A stretch of DNA of 64,000 nucleotides from Thalassobaculum fulvum (lineage in GTDB: Bacteria; Pseudomonadota; Alphaproteobacteria; Thalassobaculales; Thalassobaculaceae), in the NCBI RefSeq assembly GCF_014652915.1, contig NZ_BMZS01000001.1, positions 310,001 through 374,000 of the forward strand, in the 5' to 3' direction. The translations under genes and the position numbers were made by a program. Shown here piece after piece: positions 1 to 8,830 of the stretch. Numbering within the stretch: position 1 is the stretch's first letter; each line of letters opens with the position of its first letter. The notes beneath the pieces were generated by a model. That model searched no databases. It was not told the origin of the DNA and worked only from the letters and a program-made list of their open reading frames with translations.

Positions 1-6
1 AATCAA

Positions 7-20
7 TTGATCTGGGTCAA
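7..20. promoter_or_regulatory. FNR/FixK-type box candidate
   Basis: The sequence TTGATCTGGGTCAA matches the CRP/FNR-family dyad TTGAT-N4-ATCAA at 9 of 10 conserved positions. It sits in an AT-rich stretch at the left edge, and the first gene to its right runs toward it and ends at 138. The controlled gene is therefore probably off the left edge. The match is seen directly; oxygen or redox control is inference. Confidence 0.5.
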
Positions 21-137
21 TATGCGAAGCCGGGATTTGAAATAAAATTCCATTGGTTGTGCGGGCCGGGCCGGCCAATAACGACAGGTGGCGCCCGGCT
101 TTCCGAGGCCATGCCCGGCGCACCGGCCCGGTCGTCG

Positions 138-749
138 TCACCACATCGTCTTCGCCGCCCGCTCCGGCCACTCGCGGTCGTAGCCGTCGCCCCCGACCCG
201 GTTCTCGCTGAGGGTCGCCAGGATCTGCCCCGGGGTCGGCAGGGACGTGGGGTCGACGTGCCTCGCGGGGTCCCACAGACCGGCACGGATGATCGCCCGG
301 GCACATTGGAAATAGACGGTCTCGACCGCGATCACGACCACCGATCGGGGTGGCCTGCCGTCGATCTCGAAGGCGGCGCACAGGGCCGGGTCGGTGTCCA
401 GGTTGGCGCGGCCGTTGACCCGGACGGTGGTGCCGGAGCCGGGGATCAGGAACAGCAGGGCGACCCGCGGGTCGCGCACGATGTTGCGCAGTGAATCCAC
501 GCGGTTGTTGCCGCGCCGGTCGGGCATCATCAGCGTGCGCTCGTCGTGGACCCGCACGAAGCCGGCGAGGTCGCCGCGCGGCGAGCAGTCGAGGCCCTCG
601 GGCCCGGCGGTCGCCAGCGCCACGAACGGCGAGGCCTCGATGAACGCCCGGTACTGCGGGACGATGCGGTCGATCTCCTTGGCGGTCGAGGCTTCGCCGG
701 GGACGCCGTACAGCGCTTCGAGTTGTTCGACGGTGGTGATGACGGACAT
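138..749 (-). CDS. PPOX-type flavin-binding protein (pyridoxamine 5'-phosphate oxidase family)
   Basis: This 203-residue protein has the split-barrel FMN-binding fold of the pyridoxamine-phosphate-oxidase-like superfamily. Residues around 35-75 read ALATAGPEGLDCSPRGD and then a MMPDRRGNNR segment, a pattern typical of the MSMEG_1061-like subgroup of small FMN proteins rather than of true PdxH. The open frame extends far upstream, but the ATG at 749 gives the family's usual N-terminus and length. The substrate cannot be told; members are thought to be F420- or FMN-dependent reductases or oxidases. It is divergent from the GNAT gene at 864 and appears monocistronic. Confidence 0.85.
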   Translation of the reverse strand: MSVITTVEQLEALYGVPGEASTAKEIDRIVPQYRAFIEASPFVALATAGPEGLDCSPRGDLAGFVRVHDERTLMMPDRRGNNRVDSLRNIVRDPRVALLFLIPGSGTTVRVNGRANLDTDPALCAAFEIDGRPPRSVVVIAVETVYFQCARAIIRAGLWDPARHVDPTSLPTPGQILATLSENRVGGDGYDREWPERAAKTMW

Positions 750-782
750 GACACGGACCTGTGCGGGGGCGGGTGGCGGAGA

Positions 783-812
783 TTGCCACAACCGCTCCGG
801 GCGGGCGATAAG
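783..812 (+). promoter_or_regulatory. possible sigma70 promoter for the GNAT gene
   Basis: TTGCCA (783-788) and GATAAG (807-812) lie 18 bases apart in the short gap between the divergent PPOX and GNAT genes, 51 bases before the GNAT start. The match is moderate and unsupported by anything else. Confidence 0.3.
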
Positions 813-863
813 GCGGCCGGTCCCGGCGGCGATGCGCGACCCCGGGACGGGAGGTTTGGCCCC

Positions 864-1439
864 ATGGCGCCCTGCACCCTGATCATCCCGTCGCTGGCGG
901 CGCTGCCGTCCTACTGCGCGGCGCTTCGTCGCGGCTGGTCGCCGGACAACACCCGGTCGGTGGCGGGCGCCGAGGAACTGGCGCGGATCGAGCGCGACCC
1001 CGCGGGGTTCGTCGCCGCCCTCGACGACCCGGAGGGCCGGGGCGGGCCGATCACCCTGCCGGACGGCTCGGTGGTGCCGCGGCTGCCGGGGTTCCGGCGC
1101 TGGATCTGGGACGGCGAGGTCGCGGGATCGATCGGCTTTCGCTGGCAGCCCGGAACCGCCCGGCTGCCGGCCCACGTGCTCGGCCACATCGGCTATGCGG
1201 TGGTGCCGTGGAAGCGCAACCGCGGCTATGCGACGGCCGCCCTGCGCCTGCTGCTGGCGGCCCTGCGGGAGGCCGGGATGCCGTCGCGCGGCCTGAGCCA
1301 TGTCGAGCTGACCGCCGATCCCGGCAATCCGGCCTCGCAGCGCGTCGTCACCGCCAACGGCGGGCGGCTGGTCGAGCGCTTCGTCAAGGACGCGGTCTAT
1401 GGCGGCGGCGAGACGTTGCGATTCCGGATCGATCTGTGA
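864..1439 (+). CDS. GNAT-family N-acetyltransferase
   Basis: A 191-residue acetyl-CoA-dependent acyltransferase. The core motif A is visible near residues 112-130 as GYAVVPWKRNRGYATAAL, containing the pyrophosphate-binding R/Q-x-x-G-x-G/A pattern, followed by VELTADPGNPASQRV as motif B. The N-terminal half (PSYCAALRRGWSPDN) resembles the COG3981 group of predicted acetyltransferases. The ATG at 864 was chosen because the longer frame upstream lies opposite the PPOX gene. Its 3' end converges on fabI with only 12 bases between the stops. The substrate is unknown. Confidence 0.8.
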   Translation: MAPCTLIIPSLAALPSYCAALRRGWSPDNTRSVAGAEELARIERDPAGFVAALDDPEGRGGPITLPDGSVVPRLPGFRRWIWDGEVAGSIGFRWQPGTARLPAHVLGHIGYAVVPWKRNRGYATAALRLLLAALREAGMPSRGLSHVELTADPGNPASQRVVTANGGRLVERFVKDAVYGGGETLRFRIDL

Positions 1440-1451
1440 CGGTCCGGCGGG

Positions 1452-2279
1452 TCACTGCTCCGACGGCATGGTCGCGCCGTTCTGCGGGCGCGGGATCGCG
1501 ACGGTGTGGAACCCGCCGTCGACGTGCATGACCTCGCCGGTGACGCCGGCCGACAGGTCCGACAGCAGGTACAGGCCGGTCCGCCCGACCTCTTCCAGGC
1601 TGGCGTTGCGCTTCAGCGGCGCCGCGCTCTCGGAGTACCGGAAGGTGTAGCGCGCATCGGCGATCGCCGAGCCGGCGAGCGTGCGCATCGGCCCGGCCGA
1701 GATCGCGTTGACCCGGATGCCGTCCGGGCCGAGGTCGGCGGCCAGGTAGCGGACGCTGGCCTCCAGCGCCGCCTTGGCGACGCCCATGACGTTGTAGTTC
1801 GGGGTCGTGCGCTCGGCGCCGAGATAGGTGAGGGTGATCAGGCTGCCGCCGGCGGTCATCAGCGGCGCCACGCGCTGCGCCAGCGCAGTGAACGAGTAGC
1901 AGGAGATGTCGAGGGTGTTCAGGAAGTTGGTCCGGCTGGTGTCGCAGTACCGGCCCTTGAGCTCGTTCTTGTCGGAATAGGCGACCGCGTGCACGGCGAA
2001 GTCGATGCGCTCCCAGCGCGCGGCGACCGCGGCGACCGCGGCGTCCAGGCTGGCCGGGTCGGCGACGTCGCACGGCATGACCAGGTCGGAGCCGACCGAC
2101 GCCGCCAGCGGCTCGACCCGCTTGCGCATCGCGTCGTTCTGGTAGGTGAAGGCGAGCTCGGCGCCGTGCGCGGCGACCGCCGACGCGATTCCCCAGGCGA
2201 TCGACTTCTCGTTGGCGACCCCGAGGATCAGGCCACGCCTGCCGGCCATGATCGGGCGGGGAACAGCGGTCTCGCTCAT
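1452..2279 (-). CDS. fabI: enoyl-[acyl-carrier-protein] reductase (NADH), FabI type
   Basis: FabI reduces the enoyl-ACP double bond in the last step of each fatty-acid elongation cycle. The 275-residue protein shows the divergent SDR cofactor loop GLILGVANEKSIAWGIA (16-32), the active-site pair Y162-x6-K169 in YNVMGVAKAAL, and the C-terminal segment VTGEVMHVDGG typical of FabI. It is the last gene of the minus-strand run fabA-fabB-fabI, 79 bases after fabB. That order fits the anaerobic unsaturated fatty-acid branch (FabA/FabB) coupled to its reductase. The first ten residues before MAGRRG could be absent if the internal Met 11 is used. Confidence 0.95.
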   Translation of the reverse strand: MSETAVPRPIMAGRRGLILGVANEKSIAWGIASAVAAHGAELAFTYQNDAMRKRVEPLAASVGSDLVMPCDVADPASLDAAVAAVAARWERIDFAVHAVAYSDKNELKGRYCDTSRTNFLNTLDISCYSFTALAQRVAPLMTAGGSLITLTYLGAERTTPNYNVMGVAKAALEASVRYLAADLGPDGIRVNAISAGPMRTLAGSAIADARYTFRYSESAAPLKRNASLEEVGRTGLYLLSDLSAGVTGEVMHVDGGFHTVAIPRPQNGATMPSEQ

Positions 2280-2358
2280 GGTCTTCCTTCGTCGGTCGGC
2301 CGGGCCAGCACCGTCGCGGGCCCTCTCGAAGTCGGCCCGCAGCGGGGCATGTCTCGCC

Positions 2359-3582
2359 TCAGGCGTCGAACCGGCGCATCGCCAGGACCGCGTTGGTGCC
2401 GCCGAAGCCGAAGCTGTTCGACAGCGCCATCCTGATCGGTTGGTCGAGCATGGTCTCGCGGACGATCGGCAGGCTCTCCGCCTCCGGTTCGATCGTCTCG
2501 ATGTTGATCGACGGGGCGATGAAACTGCCGTTCATCATCAGCAGCGTGTAGATCGCCTCGTGGACCCCGGCCGCGCCCTGGCTGTGGCCGGTCATCGACT
2601 TGGTCGAACTGATGAAGGGGATCTTGTTCCGGGTCCGGAACACTTCCGCGATTCCCTCGAGCTCCGGCATGTCGCCGACCGGCGTGCTGGTGCCGTGGGT
2701 GTTGATGTAGTCGACCGGCTCGTCGACGTTCTCGAGCGCCATCCGCATGCACCGCACGCCGCCCTCGCCGGACGGGGCCACCATGTCGGCGCCGTCCGAG
2801 GTGGCGCCGTAGCCGACGACCTCGGCATAGATCTTGGCGCCGCGCGCACGGGCGTGCTCGAGTTCCTCGAGCACCACCACGCCGCCGCCGCCGGCGATCA
2901 CGAAGCCGTCGCGCCCGACGTCATAGGGCCGCGAGGCCTTTTCCGGGGTGTCGTTGTACTTCGAGGACAGCGCGCCCATGGCGTCGAACAGCACCGACAG
3001 GGTCCAGTGCAGCTCCTCGCCGCCGCCGGCGAACACGATGTCCTGGCGGCCGTGCTGGATCAGCTCGGTGCCGTTGCCGATGCAGTGGGCGCTGGTCGAG
3101 CAGGCCGAGCTGATCGAGTAGCTCGGGCCCTTGATCTTGAAGATGGTCGACAGGTTCGCCGAGTTGGTCGACGACATCACCCGCGGCACCATGTACGGCC
3201 CGACCCGCTTCGGGCCCTTCTCGCGGGCGGTGTCGAACGCCAGCATCATGTTCTGGGTCGACGGCCCGCCGGAGCCCATGACCAGGCCGGTGCGCGGATG
3301 GCTGATCTCGCGCTCCTCGAGCCCGGAATCGGCGATCGCCTCCTGCATGGCGATGTAGTTGTAGGCCGCCCCGTCGCCCATGAAGCGCAGGAGCTTGCGG
3401 TCGATATGGTCGGCAAGCGTGAGCTTCAGCGAGCCGTGCACGTGGCTGCGGAAGCCCATCTCCCGGTATTCCTCGGCGAACACGATCCCGGAGCGGCCGG
3501 CCTTGAGCGAGGCCGTCACCTCTTCCTTGTTGTTGCCGATGCTGGAGACGATACCGATCCCGGTGATGACGACGCGGCGCAA
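2359..3582 (-). CDS. fabB: beta-ketoacyl-[acyl-carrier-protein] synthase I
   Basis: FabB condenses malonyl-ACP with acyl-ACP and is needed to extend the cis-3-decenoyl intermediate made by FabA. The thiolase-fold protein is 407 residues, the normal length, when started at a TTG at 3582 preceded by a GGAGG-like site inside the fabA-fabB gap. That start gives the family N-terminus [18 protein letters not shown]. Catalytic Cys161 lies in [11 protein letters not shown], and the two active-site histidines lie in [11 protein letters not shown] and [10 protein letters not shown]. It starts only 11 bases after the fabA stop, indicating cotranscription. Confidence 0.95.
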   Translation of the reverse strand: MRRVVITGIGIVSSIGNNKEEVTASLKAGRSGIVFAEEYREMGFRSHVHGSLKLTLADHIDRKLLRFMGDGAAYNYIAMQEAIADSGLEEREISHPRTGLVMGSGGPSTQNMMLAFDTAREKGPKRVGPYMVPRVMSSTNSANLSTIFKIKGPSYSISSACSTSAHCIGNGTELIQHGRQDIVFAGGGEELHWTLSVLFDAMGALSSKYNDTPEKASRPYDVGRDGFVIAGGGGVVVLEELEHARARGAKIYAEVVGYGATSDGADMVAPSGEGGVRCMRMALENVDEPVDYINTHGTSTPVGDMPELEGIAEVFRTRNKIPFISSTKSMTGHSQGAAGVHEAIYTLLMMNGSFIAPSINIETIEPEAESLPIVRETMLDQPIRMALSNSFGFGGTNAVLAMRRFDA

Positions 3583-3593
3583 TGCGTCCTCCG

Positions 3594-4121
3594 TCAGGCC
3601 ATGGCCGTCGCCGGATTGGCGAACAGGCCGACGCGAATGTCCTTGGCTTCGAAAACCCGCTCGCCGTCGCACTCGACCCAGCCGTCGGCGATGCCGAGGA
3701 ACAGCTTGCGGCTGATGATCCGTTTCAGGTCGAGGTGGAACTTCAGAAGCTTGGCGGTGGGCAGCACCTGGCCGGTGAACTTCACCTCGCCGACCGACAG
3801 GGCGCGCCCCGAGCCGGGGCCGCCGAGCCAGCCGAGGGTGAAGCCGAGCAGCTGCCAGAGCGCGTCCATCCCGAGGCAGCCCGGCATCACCGGGTCGTCC
3901 TCGAAGTGGCACTGGAAGAACCAGAGGTCCGGCTTGATGTCGAACTCGGCCTCAACCTCGCCCTTGCCGTTGGCGCCGCCTTCCTCGGAGATGCGCGTGA
4001 TGCGGTCGAACATCAGCATCGGGGGCAGCGGCAGCCGTGCGTTGCCCGGCCCGAACAGGCGCCCGTGCGCGCATTCGAGCAGGTCCTTGTAGGAGAAGCT
4101 GTTGCGCTTCCGAAAATCCAA
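3594..4121 (-). CDS. fabA: 3-hydroxydecanoyl-[acyl-carrier-protein] dehydratase/isomerase
   Basis: FabA dehydrates 3-hydroxydecanoyl-ACP and isomerises the product to the cis-3 form, the branch point for unsaturated fatty acids. The hotdog-fold protein carries the active-site His72 and Asp86 in [20 protein letters not shown]. No ATG gives a sensible length. A TTG at 4121 behind an AGGGGGAAA ribosome site yields 175 residues, close to the usual 171-172, and the family start RKRNSFSY. The gene is divergent from irr, a pairing common in Alphaproteobacteria. Confidence 0.93.
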   Translation of the reverse strand: MDFRKRNSFSYKDLLECAHGRLFGPGNARLPLPPMLMFDRITRISEEGGANGKGEVEAEFDIKPDLWFFQCHFEDDPVMPGCLGMDALWQLLGFTLGWLGGPGSGRALSVGEVKFTGQVLPTAKLLKFHLDLKRIISRKLFLGIADGWVECDGERVFEAKDIRVGLFANPATAMA

Positions 4122-4430
4122 CTCAGATTTCCCCCTTGGTACCCGGCGTTCCGCGCCACTCCCGGTCGCGCGCCGCCTCTGGCCAACATTCACCTCACCG
4201 CTCCCGCCCTCTCGGGAGCGACGGTCCCTTGGCTCCGAGGTAACCGACCCGGCAGCCGACTTCAAGGGCGAAGCAAATCATATGCGCCGCCGACTTGCAA
4301 AGTCCCGCGCGCTTCGGGATTCCGCAGGCCGGCCCGTGCGTTGCCACAACAGCCGCTTCGTGATAGCCGTTCTCATCCTGCAACCCCTGCGGCCCGCCAG
4401 CGGGCCGGACCGCGTCCGACGGAACCGCCG
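4122..4430. other. fabA-irr divergent intergenic region
   Basis: These 309 bases separate the divergent fabA and irr starts and must hold both promoters. On the minus strand a TATGAT hexamer (4282-4277) is a possible fabA -10 element, but no convincing -35 lies at the right distance. I see no Irr-box-like dyad and no further gene. Confidence 0.5.
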
Positions 4431-4844
4431 ATGCCTGTACGCCCGTACGCCGCCGCCCTCGACCGCCTGCGCGAAGCCGGGCTGCGCCCGACCCGCCAGC
4501 GGCTGGCGCTGGCCCGGCTGCTGTTCGACGGCGCCGACCGGCACGTGACCGCCGAGCAGCTGCACTCGGAGGCCGAGGGCGCCGGCGTGTCGGTGTCGCT
4601 GGCGACCGTCTACAACACCCTGCACCAGTTCACCGACGGCGGCCTGCTGCGCGAGGTCGTGGTCGAGGCCGGCCGTTCGTACTTCGACACCAACACCGGC
4701 GGCCACCACCACTTCTTCGACGCCGGCACCGGCATGCTGACCGACATCCCCGGCGACGAGATCGCGATCGGCGACCTGCCGGCGCCGCCGCCGGGCACCG
4801 AGATCGAGCGGGTCGACCTGGTGATCCGAATCCGCAGCCGGTAG
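4431..4844 (+). CDS. irr: Fur-family iron response regulator Irr
   Basis: Irr is the heme-sensing Fur-family regulator of alphaproteobacterial iron metabolism. The 137-residue protein has the Fur winged-helix half (GLRPTRQRLALARLLF, then VSLATVYNTLHQF) and the short dimerisation half. It carries the triple histidine HHH at 92-94 followed by FF in the sequence SYFDTNTGGHHHFF, which marks Irr against Fur, Zur and PerR. The ATG at 4431 gives the family length; the open frame upstream is opposite fabA. A good Irr-box-like site lies 1.3 kb downstream, before rubrerythrin. Confidence 0.92.
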   Translation: MPVRPYAAALDRLREAGLRPTRQRLALARLLFDGADRHVTAEQLHSEAEGAGVSVSLATVYNTLHQFTDGGLLREVVVEAGRSYFDTNTGGHHHFFDAGTGMLTDIPGDEIAIGDLPAPPPGTEIERVDLVIRIRSR

Positions 4845-4967
4845 GCGGCCCCCGGCCGGGTCGCCCGGCCCTGACGGCCACCCGCACTTTTCACGATGCA
4901 CCCCCGCGGATCGGGACTACCATCCCGCTCAAGCCCGCGGCGACGGGCGCGTGAGGGAGGCTGCACC

Positions 4968-5951
4968 ATGACCACGGGACCCGAAACCGGCTTCGGCGCC
5001 GACGATCCCACCATGGCCTACTGGCACTGGCACGGGGTCGCCACCCTGCTGCGCTGCCCGCACCGGCCGGACATGGCCGACACCGACATCGGCCTGATCG
5101 GCTTTCCCTACAGCGGCGGCAACGCCGTCGAGCGGATGCAGTACCTGGCGCCGCGCGCGATCCGCAACCGCTCGATGTCGTACCGTCGGATCCTGCGCAG
5201 CATGCGAACCGATCCGTTCGCCGGCGCCCGGATCAGCGACCTGGGCGACGTGCCGATGTCCGGCATCCTGAACCCCGACATCACGGCGGCCGACGCCGAG
5301 GCGTTCTACCGGCGGGTCGACGAGCGGGGGATCGTCCCGGTCACCGTCGGCGGCGACCATTCGGTGACCACGCCGGTGCTGCGCGGCATCGCCGGCCCGG
5401 GGTCGCGCCACGGCGGCCCGATCGGCATGATCCACTTCGACTCGCACTGCGACAGTTCGCCGCCGCTGTCCGGGACCGCCAACCACGCCGGTGCGGCGTT
5501 CCGGATCGGTGTCGAGGAGGGGTTGATCGATCCGGCGCGGACCGTGCAGATCGGCTTTCACGGTCCGGTCGCGGCACTGGACCAGGACGACTGGTCGCAC
5601 GAGCACTTCCGGGTGATCACCCTGGAGGAGGTGCTCGCCAGCGGGATCGAGCGGGTGGCCGAGGAGGTGCGCGGCATCGTCGGGACCGGCCCGACATACG
5701 TCAGCCTGGACCTCGACGTGCTCGACATCGCCTATGCCCCGGCGGTCGCCGACCCGGAGGTGAACGGCCTGACCTCGCGCGAGCTGTTCGGCCTGCTCGA
5801 CCGGCTTCGGGGCATCGACCTGTGCGGCGCCGACGTGGTCTGCTACTGCCCGCCGCTCGACGGGCCGGCGCAGATCACGGCCCTGACCGCCTGCGAGATC
5901 CTGCTGTACTTCGTCACGCTGGCCGGCGAAGCGGTCCAGGCCCGGCGTTGA
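4968..5951 (+). CDS. agmatinase/ureohydrolase-family protein
   Basis: A 327-residue member of the arginase/agmatinase superfamily, dimanganese enzymes that release urea from guanidino compounds. Metal ligands are visible: His131 in GGDHSV, the D-x-H-x-D set at 158-162 (DSHCD, where most members have DAHxD), and Asp248/Asp250 in SLDLDVLD. The segment after the last motif reads IAYAP instead of the usual P-x-x-x-P. The substrate could be agmatine, guanidinobutyrate or another guanidino acid; sequence alone does not decide. It starts at ATG 4968 behind GAGGGAGG. No polyamine pathway neighbours are present. Confidence 0.85.
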   Translation: MTTGPETGFGADDPTMAYWHWHGVATLLRCPHRPDMADTDIGLIGFPYSGGNAVERMQYLAPRAIRNRSMSYRRILRSMRTDPFAGARISDLGDVPMSGILNPDITAADAEAFYRRVDERGIVPVTVGGDHSVTTPVLRGIAGPGSRHGGPIGMIHFDSHCDSSPPLSGTANHAGAAFRIGVEEGLIDPARTVQIGFHGPVAALDQDDWSHEHFRVITLEEVLASGIERVAEEVRGIVGTGPTYVSLDLDVLDIAYAPAVADPEVNGLTSRELFGLLDRLRGIDLCGADVVCYCPPLDGPAQITALTACEILLYFVTLAGEAVQARR

Positions 5952-6174
5952 GGCGGGCCGGACGGACCGGCTGCCTCCCCCGCCCGATCGATCGACGGAG
6001 CGACCTTCGCCGGTCGCGAGCCGCCGGCCGGGTGCGTCATTTCGCGCGCATTTTCGGGATGGGGCTCCCGGCCGTCGGCGCGTACCATGCTCTGGCGCGG
6101 AACCGGTGAATGCCTGCGTCCAGGCGGGCCGAACAATACCCGGCGGGTTGTACGCCGACGTTCAGCCGGTCCAC

Positions 6175-6194
6175 GTTTTAGAACAATTCAAAAC
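6175..6194. promoter_or_regulatory. Irr box (iron control element) candidate
   Basis: The 20-base element GTTTTAGAACAATTCAAAAC is an imperfect dyad (GTTTTAGAA / TTC-AAAAC) and matches the alphaproteobacterial Irr box, remembered as TTnnGAAnnnTTCnnAA. It ends three bases upstream of the -35 hexamer of the rubrerythrin promoter. Irr itself is encoded at 4431-4844. The sequence match is direct; binding by Irr and the sign of regulation are inference. Confidence 0.7.
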
Positions 6195-6197
6195 AGG

Positions 6198-6227
6198 TTG
6201 ACCGTCCCTGTACGTGCTTTCTATAAA
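6198..6227 (+). promoter_or_regulatory. sigma70-type promoter of the rubrerythrin gene
   Basis: TTGACC (6198-6203) and TATAAA (6222-6227) are 18 bases apart, a strong match for a GC-rich genome. The predicted start near 6234 leaves about 90 bases of leader before the rubrerythrin ATG. Confidence 0.7.
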
Positions 6228-6323
6228 GCGCGCAGGCTCGTCGACGGGTGCCTGGATACCGCTTTCCAGACCCCGCCGGTCCGCGGGCCGGTCCGATTTC
6301 GCAATCGCCGAGTGGAGACGACT

Positions 6324-6746
6324 ATGACCCAGCTCAAGGGCTCGAAGACCGAGGACAACCTGAAGGCCGCGTTCTCCGGTGAGTCGCAGGCCAACCGCCG
6401 CTACCTGTATTTCGCCCAGAAGGCCGACGTGGAGGGCTACAACGACGTCGCCGCGGTGTTCCGGTCGACCGCCGAGGGCGAGACCGGCCACGCCCACGGC
6501 CACCTGGAGTTCCTCGAGGAGGTCGGCGACCCGGCGACCGGCGAGCCGATCGGCGACACCGCGCTGAACCTGAAGGCGGCGATCGCCGGCGAGACCCACG
6601 AGTACACCGACATGTACCCGGGCATGGCGCGCACCGCGCGCGACGAGGGCTTCGACGAGATCGCCGACTGGTTCGAGACCCTTGCGAAGGCCGAGAAGAG
6701 CCACGCCGGCCGGTTCCAGAAGGCCCTGGACGCGCTCGACGCCTGA
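6324..6746 (+). CDS. rubrerythrin (no rubredoxin domain)
   Basis: A 140-residue four-helix ferritin-like di-iron protein that likely acts in peroxide reduction or iron handling. The di-iron ligands are visible as Glu20 ([10 protein letters not shown]), Glu53/His56 (EGETGH), Glu90/Glu93 (AGETHEY) and Glu124/His127 (AEKSH). The C-terminal CxxC rubredoxin domain of classical rubrerythrins is absent, so an external electron donor is needed. It heads a cluster with the Fe-S protein at 6829 and the DUF3501 protein at 8235, a recurring three-gene association. A strong hairpin after its stop would raise its transcript over the two genes behind. Confidence 0.92.
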   Translation: MTQLKGSKTEDNLKAAFSGESQANRRYLYFAQKADVEGYNDVAAVFRSTAEGETGHAHGHLEFLEEVGDPATGEPIGDTALNLKAAIAGETHEYTDMYPGMARTARDEGFDEIADWFETLAKAEKSHAGRFQKALDALDA

Positions 6747-6754
6747 CGACCGTG

Positions 6755-6792
6755 CGACGGCCCCGGCACGCGTTGCCGGGGCCGTCGTTCCT
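6755..6792 (+). terminator. intrinsic terminator-like hairpin after rubrerythrin
   Basis: A 14-base-pair perfect stem (6755-6768 with 6774-6787, loop CGCGT) is followed by the T-rich stretch TTCCTTCTCC. It lies between rubrerythrin and the Fe-S gene and may be a partial terminator within the cluster. Confidence 0.7.
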
Positions 6793-6828
6793 TCTCCGTA
6801 ACGACCTGCGCCGCGAGGAGCCGCCGCG

Positions 6829-8166
6829 ATGGCCGAAGGCAGCCTGGAAGCCCCGATCCGCCACCCGATCCCGTGGCAGGACCCCGACTTCTACGACGAG
6901 GCCAAGCTGGACGAGGAACTTCGGCGGATCTTCGACATCTGCCACGGCTGCCGGCGGTGCTTCAATCTGTGCGACAGCTTCCCGCGGCTGTTCGACCTGA
7001 TCGACGAATCCGAGAGCGGCGAGCTCGACACCGTCTCCAGCACCGACTTCAAGCCGGTCGTGGACGCCTGCACGCTCTGCGACATGTGCTTCCTGACCAA
7101 GTGCCCGTACGTGCCGCCGCACGAGTTCAACCTCGACTTCCCGCACCTGATGCTGCGCTACCGGGCGGTCGAGCTGAAGAAGGGCGAGATCCCCTGGAGC
7201 GAGCGCCAGCTCACCGAGACCGACCGCAACGGCAGCCTGGCGCGCCCGGTCGCCGGGCTCTGCAACTGGGCCGCCGACAACAAGAACCGCCTGACCAGGC
7301 CGCTGATCGAGAAGGCCCTCGGCGTGCACCGCGACGCTGACCTGCCGAAGTACCACGCCCGCCCGCTGACCCTGCAGGCGAAGAGCGAGGTGCCCGAGGT
7401 CAACCGCGCCGCCCCGGCGTTCGGCCGCAAGGCGCTGCTCTACGCCACCTGCTTCTCGAACTACAACGACCCGGACATCGGCCTCGCCGCCCGCAAGGTG
7501 CTGGCCCACAACGGGGTCGACACCGAGGTGGTCTACCCGGCGTGCTGCGGCATGCCGCAGATGGAGCACGGCGACGTCGCCCGGGTCGCCGAGACCGCCC
7601 GCAAGGTCGCGGCCGAGCTCCGGCCCAGGGTCGACGAGGGCTGGACGGTGATCGGCCTGGTGCCGTCCTGCGTGCTGATGCTGAAGTTCGAGTGGCCGCT
7701 GCTGTGCCCGGACGACGACAACGTCAAGGCGCTGTCGGCGGCGACCCGCGACATCGACGAGTACGTCATCGACATCGCCCGCAACGAGGGCATGGCCGCG
7801 GGGCTGAAGCCGCTCGACGGCGGGGTCACCCTGCACATCGCCTGCCACGCCCGCGCCCAGAACATCGGCCAGAAGTCGACCGAGCTGCTGAAGCTGATCC
7901 CCGAGGCCGACCTCAAGGTGATCGAGCGCTGCTCGGGCCACGGCGGTTCCTGGGGGGTGATGAAGCAGAACTTCGAGGTCGCGCTGAAGGTCGGCAAGCC
8001 GGTCGCGCGGCAGGCCCGCCAGGCCGGCAAGGCCTATCTGGCGTCGGGCTGCCCGCTGGCCGCCGACCACATCCGCCAGGGCATGGAGCGGATCGACGGC
8101 GAGGCCGCGATCCCGGCCGAGACCCATCACCCGATCGAGCTGCTGGCCAAGGCCTACGGGCTCTGA
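6829..8166 (+). CDS. Fe-S protein with CCG (heterodisulfide reductase/GlpC-like) domains
   Basis: A 445-residue cytosolic electron-transfer protein. The N-terminus has two ferredoxin-type [4Fe-4S] motifs, C38-x2-C41-x2-C44-x3-C48 and C81-x2-C84-x2-C87-x4-C92. The C-terminal half has two CCG-type domains like those of HdrB and GlpC (CFSNYNDP with [12 protein letters not shown], then [10 protein letters not shown] with [10 protein letters not shown]); the second carries CSG rather than CCG. Placement behind rubrerythrin and before DUF3501 suggests it may feed electrons to the di-iron protein or move iron. This is inference from the conserved cluster; no function is established. Confidence 0.85.
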   Translation: MAEGSLEAPIRHPIPWQDPDFYDEAKLDEELRRIFDICHGCRRCFNLCDSFPRLFDLIDESESGELDTVSSTDFKPVVDACTLCDMCFLTKCPYVPPHEFNLDFPHLMLRYRAVELKKGEIPWSERQLTETDRNGSLARPVAGLCNWAADNKNRLTRPLIEKALGVHRDADLPKYHARPLTLQAKSEVPEVNRAAPAFGRKALLYATCFSNYNDPDIGLAARKVLAHNGVDTEVVYPACCGMPQMEHGDVARVAETARKVAAELRPRVDEGWTVIGLVPSCVLMLKFEWPLLCPDDDNVKALSAATRDIDEYVIDIARNEGMAAGLKPLDGGVTLHIACHARAQNIGQKSTELLKLIPEADLKVIERCSGHGGSWGVMKQNFEVALKVGKPVARQARQAGKAYLASGCPLAADHIRQGMERIDGEAAIPAETHHPIELLAKAYGL

Positions 8167-8234
8167 CCGGAACCGGAACGATCGACGCGCCCGGTCCTCC
8201 CGGCCGCGCCCACCAGAGCAGAGGAACGACCGTC

Positions 8235-8819
8235 ATGGCGAAGGAGATCACCCGCGCCGACATCATGGACATGGCCGAGTACGCCAAGGTCCGGGCCGAG
8301 AAGCGGCGCGCCCTGGTCGACGTCAAGCGCAACCGCCGGGTGCCGCTCGGCCCGCACGCCACGTTCTACTTCGAGAACTACGAGACGATGTGGCAGCAGA
8401 TCCACGAGATGCTGTTCATCGAGCGCGGCGGCGAGGCGCAGATCCCCGACGAGCTGGAGGCCTACAACCCGCTGATCCCGAACGGACGCGAGCTGGTCGC
8501 CACCCTGATGTTCGAGATCGACAACCCGGTGGTGCGCAAGAACGTGCTGTCCAAGCTCGGCGGCGTCGAGGAGACCGGCTTCATGCGGTTCGCCGGCCAC
8601 GAGATCGTTGCGAAGGCGGAAGAGGACGTCGACCGCACGACGGCCGACGGCAAGGCCTCGTCGGTGCAGTTCCTGCACTTCAACTTCAGCGACGAGCAGG
8701 CCAAGGCGTTCGCGGCGCCCGGCACCGAGGTCGTGCTCGGCCTCAAGCACCCGGGCTACGCCCACATGACGATCCTGCCGGAGGCGGTCCGCGAAGCGCT
8801 GTCGAAGGACTTCGACTGA
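8235..8819 (+). CDS. DUF3501 family protein
   Basis: A 194-residue soluble protein recognised as DUF3501 by its length, its charged N-terminus (ITRADIMDMAEYAKVRAE), the YENYETMW-like segment FYFENYETMWQQIHEML and its position after a rubrerythrin/CCG Fe-S pair. No catalytic motif is known for the family. There are no cysteines for cluster binding and no signal peptide. It probably works with the two genes upstream; a good GAGGAA site precedes the ATG. Confidence 0.85.
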   Translation: MAKEITRADIMDMAEYAKVRAEKRRALVDVKRNRRVPLGPHATFYFENYETMWQQIHEMLFIERGGEAQIPDELEAYNPLIPNGRELVATLMFEIDNPVVRKNVLSKLGGVEETGFMRFAGHEIVAKAEEDVDRTTADGKASSVQFLHFNFSDEQAKAFAAPGTEVVLGLKHPGYAHMTILPEAVREALSKDFD

Positions 8820-8830
8820 CGCCAGCCGTC

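Larger units (their letters stand above)
5952..6323 (+). other. rubrerythrin upstream region
   Basis: This 372-base gap holds no gene. Its second half carries the regulatory sites listed separately (6175-6194 and 6198-6227). The first half is GC-rich and contains a short AT-richer patch near 6040-6055 without a recognisable motif. Confidence 0.6.

Noticed and set aside
4122-4430. Irr box controlling irr or fabA
   Set aside because: No sequence in the gap resembles TTnnGAAnnnTTCnnAA.
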